Positions 34,221-36,704 of a stretch of DNA of 36,704 nt are shown here, piece by piece. The notes below the pieces were generated by a model. It was given only the letters and a program-made list of their open reading frames with translations. It had not been told where the DNA came from and searched no databases. This DNA comes from Candidatus Omnitrophota bacterium (GTDB lineage Bacteria; Omnitrophota; Gorgyraeia; Zapsychrales; Fredricksoniimonadaceae): the NCBI GenBank assembly GCA_002753745.1, contig PEAR01000007.1, forward strand, positions 1-36,704, in the 5' to 3' direction. Both the position numbers and the translations under genes were made by a program. Within the stretch, counting starts at the first letter, position 1; each line of letters starts with the position of its first letter.

Positions 34221-35893
34221 AAGTGTTTGGGCCATTTTAATGCTTCGCTTAGCATATCTTTAGCGTGTTTGACGGCAACAGCTGACACAAGGTCTCCACC
34301 CATCATGTGGGCTAATTCGTTGACACGATCTCTGGTCTCAAGCGATTCTACAACTGTACGCGTTCGGCCTTTATCTACTGTTTTAGAGATCTTGAAATGG
34401 GTATTTGCAAAAGCCGCGATCTGAGGCAAGTGAGTGATCAGGATCACCTGGCGGTGTTGTGAAATTTCCTTGAGTTTAGTGCCGATAACTGTCCCCAAAC
34501 GTCCACCGATCTGGGCATCCACTTCATCGAAGATCAGGACAGGGACCGGGTCAACTTTCATTAAAGCGCGTTTGATGGCGAGCATTAAGCGGGCAGCTTC
34601 GCCGGAGGAGACGATGTCCGCAAGCGGTTTTAATTCTTCGCCGGTATTGGTGCTGATGAAGAAAACGACTTTATCAGCGCCTCTATGCGAGAGCGGTGCG
34701 TTCTCAAAGCGTGTTTCAAAAGAGATGCTTTTAAAGCCCAGCTCTTTGAGTTCATTTTCGATCGTAGTTTTGAGGAGAAGCGCGGTTTTCTTGCGCTGAA
34801 GAGTGACCGCTTTAGCCTGTTTAGTCAGGGAATTTTCCTTAGTCTTGAGGTCATTTCTAAGGTCATCTTCATTTTGCTCGAAGTCATTGAGCAAGGAAAA
34901 TTTTATCTTAGCTTCGTTGTAGAACTTCTTTGCGTCTGAGAGAGTCGGCCCGTATTTACGCTTAATGTCAATATAAGCGTCATAGCGACTGTTGATCGAT
35001 TGGGCGAAACCGGGATCAAAGCTCAAGGAATCGGCATAGTCGCGCAGGTCGTTGAGTAGGGCACCGGCGCTTTCCTGAAGGGTAGAAAGGCTGTTTAAAA
35101 AAACCGCAGCATTGTCATCAATGTCTGAAAGATGTTGTAACGGCTTAAAGGCCTTTGAGAGCAGAGATTCCAGACTGACTTCATCGTTTTCAAGGATGGC
35201 CATGGTCTGGGTTATATGGGTGTAAAGTTTTTCGGCATTATTGATCTTGATGCGGTCGCGTTCGATCTCCGCTAGATCTTCTTCCGTTAAAGGGACCTGT
35301 TCTAGTTCATTGATTTGATGGGAAAGCAGGCTGATGTCACGTTCGCGCGAGATGGCCAGTTCTTGTAATTGCGACAGCTTGTTTTTGGTTTGGGAAAATT
35401 GATCAAAGTCCCGTTGGTATTCTTTTAACGAAGGAATGAAAACAGTTAAGGCATCAATAATGACCAGGTGCTGATCTTCTGCCAGGATTTGCTGGTGATC
35501 ATTGGGACCATGGAAATCGATAAGCAGATCGCCGATCTCTTTCAGTTGGGCGATAGGGATGGCCAGCCCATTGAGCTTGGCTTTGTTGCGGCCATCAGCA
35601 CTAACGGAGCGCTGGATGATCAGGGTATGATCATCACTTTTAAAATCGTCCCAGTTGGGGAGTGTTTTAAGAAAAGAAGGTTTTAATGAAAATATCGCTT
35701 CGACCGTGCAGACGTCAGCACCGTCACGGAGATAGCTGGATTGAAAGCGTTCACCCAGGGCAAAGCGCAGGGCATCGATCAAAATCGATTTACCAGCACC
35801 GGTTTCTCCGGTAAGGGTGTTAAGCCCGCTGGTAAATGCCATGGTCGTATGTTCAATGATTCCGAAGTTCCTGATCATGAGGGATTCGAGCAT
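34217..35893 (-). CDS. recN: DNA repair protein RecN
   Basis: An SMC-like ATPase used in double-strand break repair. The protein opens with MLESLMIRNFGIIEHTTMAF and Walker A GETGAGKS (residues 29-36 with this start). It has long coiled-coil arms in the middle (about 150-370), the signature SSGEAARLMLAIKRAL, Walker B VLIFDEVDAQIGGR and ILITHLPQIAAFA. Start ATG 35893 (558 aa) is preferred over ATG 35899. The family N-terminus begins there, and the predicted transcription start from the promoter at 35900-35927 falls on this A, making the mRNA leaderless. The stop overlaps the GT2 gene by four bases. Confidence 0.94.
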   Translation of the reverse strand: MLESLMIRNFGIIEHTTMAFTSGLNTLTGETGAGKSILIDALRFALGERFQSSYLRDGADVCTVEAIFSLKPSFLKTLPNWDDFKSDDHTLIIQRSVSADGRNKAKLNGLAIPIAQLKEIGDLLIDFHGPNDHQQILAEDQHLVIIDALTVFIPSLKEYQRDFDQFSQTKNKLSQLQELAISRERDISLLSHQINELEQVPLTEEDLAEIERDRIKINNAEKLYTHITQTMAILENDEVSLESLLSKAFKPLQHLSDIDDNAAVFLNSLSTLQESAGALLNDLRDYADSLSFDPGFAQSINSRYDAYIDIKRKYGPTLSDAKKFYNEAKIKFSLLNDFEQNEDDLRNDLKTKENSLTKQAKAVTLQRKKTALLLKTTIENELKELGFKSISFETRFENAPLSHRGADKVVFFISTNTGEELKPLADIVSSGEAARLMLAIKRALMKVDPVPVLIFDEVDAQIGGRLGTVIGTKLKEISQHRQVILITHLPQIAAFANTHFKISKTVDKGRTRTVVESLETRDRVNELAHMMGGDLVSAVAVKHAKDMLSEALKWPKHL

Positions 35894-35899
35894 GCGCAT

Positions 35900-35927
35900 A
35901 TAATAGCAATTTCCTGCTTTACATCAA
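35900..35927 (-). promoter_or_regulatory. Promoter of recN, extended -10, leaderless type
   Basis: On the minus strand TTGATG (35927-35922) and TATTAT (35905-35900) are 16 bases apart, with TGC directly before the -10 (extended -10). Seven bases on from the -10 is 35893, the A of the preferred recN ATG. Confidence 0.6.
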
Positions 35928-35946
35928 AAAATAATTTTGCTATTAT
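35900..35946. promoter_or_regulatory. 10-bp inverted repeat over the recN promoter, operator-like
   Basis: ATAATAGCAA (35900-35909) and its exact reverse complement TTGCTATTAT (35937-35946) are 27 bases apart. One arm covers the -10 and the other lies just upstream of the -35. This is the layout of a repressor site or loop. recN is an SOS gene in many bacteria, but the sequence is not a LexA box I recognise. Confidence 0.45.
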
Positions 35947-36027
35947 TACGCGCTTCAAAAAGGCGGTAAGTGTTCCGACGTAAGTTTAGTTTTCCGGTCT
36001 AGCCGGAATTGCAGCCAAAAGCTTTTT

Positions 36028-36100
36028 GCCGATGTAGCTCAGTTGGTAGAGCAGCGGTTTTGTAAACCGCGGGTCGGGGGTTCAATTCCTCTCGTCGGCT
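36028..36100 (+). tRNA. tRNA-Thr (TGT)
   Basis: A 73-base cloverleaf. The acceptor is GCCGATG with CGTCGGC (one G-T pair), the D-arm is GCTC...GAGC, and the anticodon stem GCGGT/ACCGC has loop TTTGTAA. The T-arm is GGGGG/CCTCT with two wobble pairs, and the discriminator is T. CCA is not encoded. No clear promoter is seen in the 128 bases between it and recN, which hold only a 6-bp TTCCGG/CCGGAA hairpin at 35992-36008. Confidence 0.94.
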
Positions 36101-36264
36101 TGTTTTAGATTAGAAGTTGAAGGGAATTGAACTTGAGGCCTGCTGGATGCGACGAATAGGAGCATCCTATAGACAGGTCGAATGACCGACCCGCAGGGAG
36201 CGGCGGGAGGCAAAGCCTCCCGAAAAGCGACCGAAGGGCGTTCAATTCATCTCGTCGGCTTGTT
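36080..36264 (+). repeat. Duplicated tRNA-Thr 3' end flanking a ~125-base hairpin-rich element
   Basis: Bases 36080-36104 (T-loop through acceptor end of tRNA-Thr plus TGTT) recur at 36240-36264 with 24 of 25 identical, offset exactly 160. Between them lies an insert bounded by inverted repeats GAATTGAAC (36124-36132) and GTTCAATTC (36240-36248). It contains three hairpins: GGATGC/GCATCC (36145-36167), GGTCG/CGACC (36176-36191) and CGGGAGGC/GCCTCCCG with an AAA loop (36204-36222). The second tail has no tRNA body. It looks like a tRNA-targeted mini-element or a tandem duplication; no integrase gene is nearby. Confidence 0.7.
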
Positions 36265-36281
36265 CTTAAGTTTAAATTTTC

Positions 36282-36367
36282 GGGTAGATACCCAAGTGGC
36301 CAAAGGGGACAGACTGTAAATCTGTTGCATCCGTGCTTCGAAGGTTCGAATCCTTCTCTGCCCACCA
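36282..36367 (+). tRNA. tRNA-Tyr (GTA), CCA encoded
   Basis: A class II tRNA with a long variable arm. The acceptor is GGGTAGA with TCTGCCC, the anticodon loop is CTGTAAA inside AGA/TCT, the variable arm is GCATCCGTGC, and the T-arm is GAAGG/CCTTC. It ends ACCA, unlike tRNA-Thr and tRNA-Met here. It lies 181 bases after tRNA-Thr and just before a strong terminator. Confidence 0.94.
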
Positions 36368-36433
36368 TTCTCAAAAAAGCCTCCCGGTTTCCGGGAGGCT
36401 TTTTTGTGTTGTTGTGGGGCAGAGAAGGATTCG
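36347..36433. repeat. Quasi-palindrome: inverted copy of the tRNA-Tyr 3' end across the terminator
   Basis: Bases 36347-36363 (T-loop to acceptor end of tRNA-Tyr, 17 bases) occur as an exact reverse complement at 36417-36433. The terminator hairpin sits at the centre (36389 against a palindrome centre of 36390). The unmatched inner flanks are 9 and 11 bases. Confidence 0.85.
36373..36405 (+). terminator. Strong intrinsic terminator after tRNA-Tyr
   Basis: A 15-bp perfect stem (AAAAAAGCCTCCCGG with CCGGGAGGCTTTTTT), a TTT loop and a T6 tail. It begins five bases after the encoded CCA. Its symmetry (A6 on one side, T6 on the other) lets it work in both directions. Confidence 0.93.
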
Positions 36434-36496
36434 TCACCTGCAGAGATCCGCTTGCCGTAAATTCTCCAGCTCAAGATCGGATTTGTTAATTAACTA

Positions 36497-36524
36497 TTTA
36501 CTTCTTTGTCGGCGAGTTTATAAT
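36497..36524 (+). promoter_or_regulatory. Promoter of the SulP transporter gene
   Basis: A perfect -10, TATAAT (36519-36524), with TTTACT (36497-36502) 16 bases upstream. The predicted start is near 36531, giving a leader of about 60 bases. The 222-base gap 36368-36590 holds this promoter, the terminator and the inverted tRNA-Tyr tail; I see no gene in it. Confidence 0.6.
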
Positions 36525-36590
36525 CTAATGATAGTTCTCCAGTAACCTCAAGAAGTTCGTAAAACTCAATGACGAGAAAGATCTGGTTTT

Positions 36591-36704
36591 ATGTTTTCCC
36601 CAAAGTTGCTTACTTGCCTTAAAGACTACTCCAAAGACAAATTTATTGCTGACTGTATCGCGGGCATTATTGTCGGCGTTGTCGCGATCCCGCTGGCTAT
36701 TGCG
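36591..36704 (+). CDS. SulP-family anion transporter, N-terminal part (cut by the window end)
   Basis: Thirty-eight codons are visible, open to the window edge. After MFSPKLLTCLKDYSKDKFIAD comes CIAGIIVGVVAIPLAIA. This is the characteristic SulP (sulfate permease/SLC26) N-terminus, where 'D..AGi.vg.valPla.A' forms the first membrane helix and Pro-containing turn. SulP proteins carry sulfate, bicarbonate or other anions, often with a C-terminal STAS domain that is not in view. A weak GAGAAAG lies about 13 bases before the ATG. It has its own promoter at 36497-36524. Confidence 0.85.
   Translation, partial: MFSPKLLTCLKDYSKDKFIADCIAGIIVGVVAIPLAIA

Noticed and set aside
36080-36264. Integrated genomic island or prophage at tRNA-Thr
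   Set aside because: The repeats are only 160 bases apart and enclose no integrase or other gene.
36105-36437. 110-codon minus-strand frame (GREGFEPSKHGCNRFTVCPL...), and the 75-codon frame at 36247-36474
   Set aside because: Both are antisense translations of tRNA-Tyr and its repeats, a well-known type of spurious protein; no ribosome site or domain.

Overview
The window reads as a stretch of bacterial chromosome from an uncultivated diderm of moderate G+C. Nearly all of it is coding, with many ATGA-type and ~20-base gene overlaps. Gram-negative traits are a SurA-type periplasmic chaperone, two GT9 heptosyltransferase-family proteins, a YibQ-type deacetylase next to a Ctp protease, and a surA-pdxA-rsmA order like that of E. 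coli. These sit beside traits commoner elsewhere: GatCAB, CdaA diadenylate cyclase, a pyrophosphate-type phosphofructokinase, a decaprenyl-phosphate phosphoribosyltransferase homologue, and bactofilin. The mix suggests a candidate phylum such as Omnitrophota. That placement is inferred from gene content, not from a phylogeny.

Layout. (1) 34-13118: a dense plus-strand array. It holds a compact or truncated Mfd, SurA, PdxA, RsmA, a YbgC thioesterase, an orphan sensor kinase, GatC-GatA-GatB, Ctp, a YibQ-like deacetylase and TsaD. (2) 13142-14050: a bactofilin fused to an excisionase-type helix-turn-helix, overlapping a second such domain carrying a membrane anchor. (3) 14058-17279: a strong promoter and tRNA-Met, then a polytopic GT-C-like protein, a probably inactive secreted nuclease-fold protein and TilS. 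(4) 17297-24128: a 24-residue-repeat exported protein with a nearly leaderless promoter, then FtsH, FolP, CdaA, a 33-residue CdaR-like micro-protein, PdxJ, AcpS and NnrD. (5) 24109-32104: an envelope glycan cluster with a DUF2079 protein, a DPPR-synthase homologue, a small unknown membrane protein, a GT-C protein, an FkbM methyltransferase, two GT9 proteins and a class I methyltransferase. (6) 32112-35946, mostly minus strand: a shared bidirectional terminator, then PPi-type PFK, a GT2 glycosyltransferase and RecN with a leaderless-type promoter and palindrome. (7) 36028-36704: tRNA-Thr and tRNA-Tyr with unusual duplications of their 3' ends, a strong terminator, and the start of a SulP transporter.

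Functionally the window combines housekeeping (PLP synthesis by PdxA and PdxJ; folate; tRNA modification and Gln/Asn-tRNA amidation; ribosome maturation; DNA repair; protein quality control) with envelope construction (periplasmic proteolysis, lipid-linked sugar precursors, glycosyl transfer). The points most worth a second look are the bactofilin/HTH pair, the single-helix CdaR relic, the tRNA-tail repeats at 36080-36264 and 36347-36433, the compact Mfd, and the leaderless promoters. I see no CRISPR array, transposase, integrase or prophage gene.
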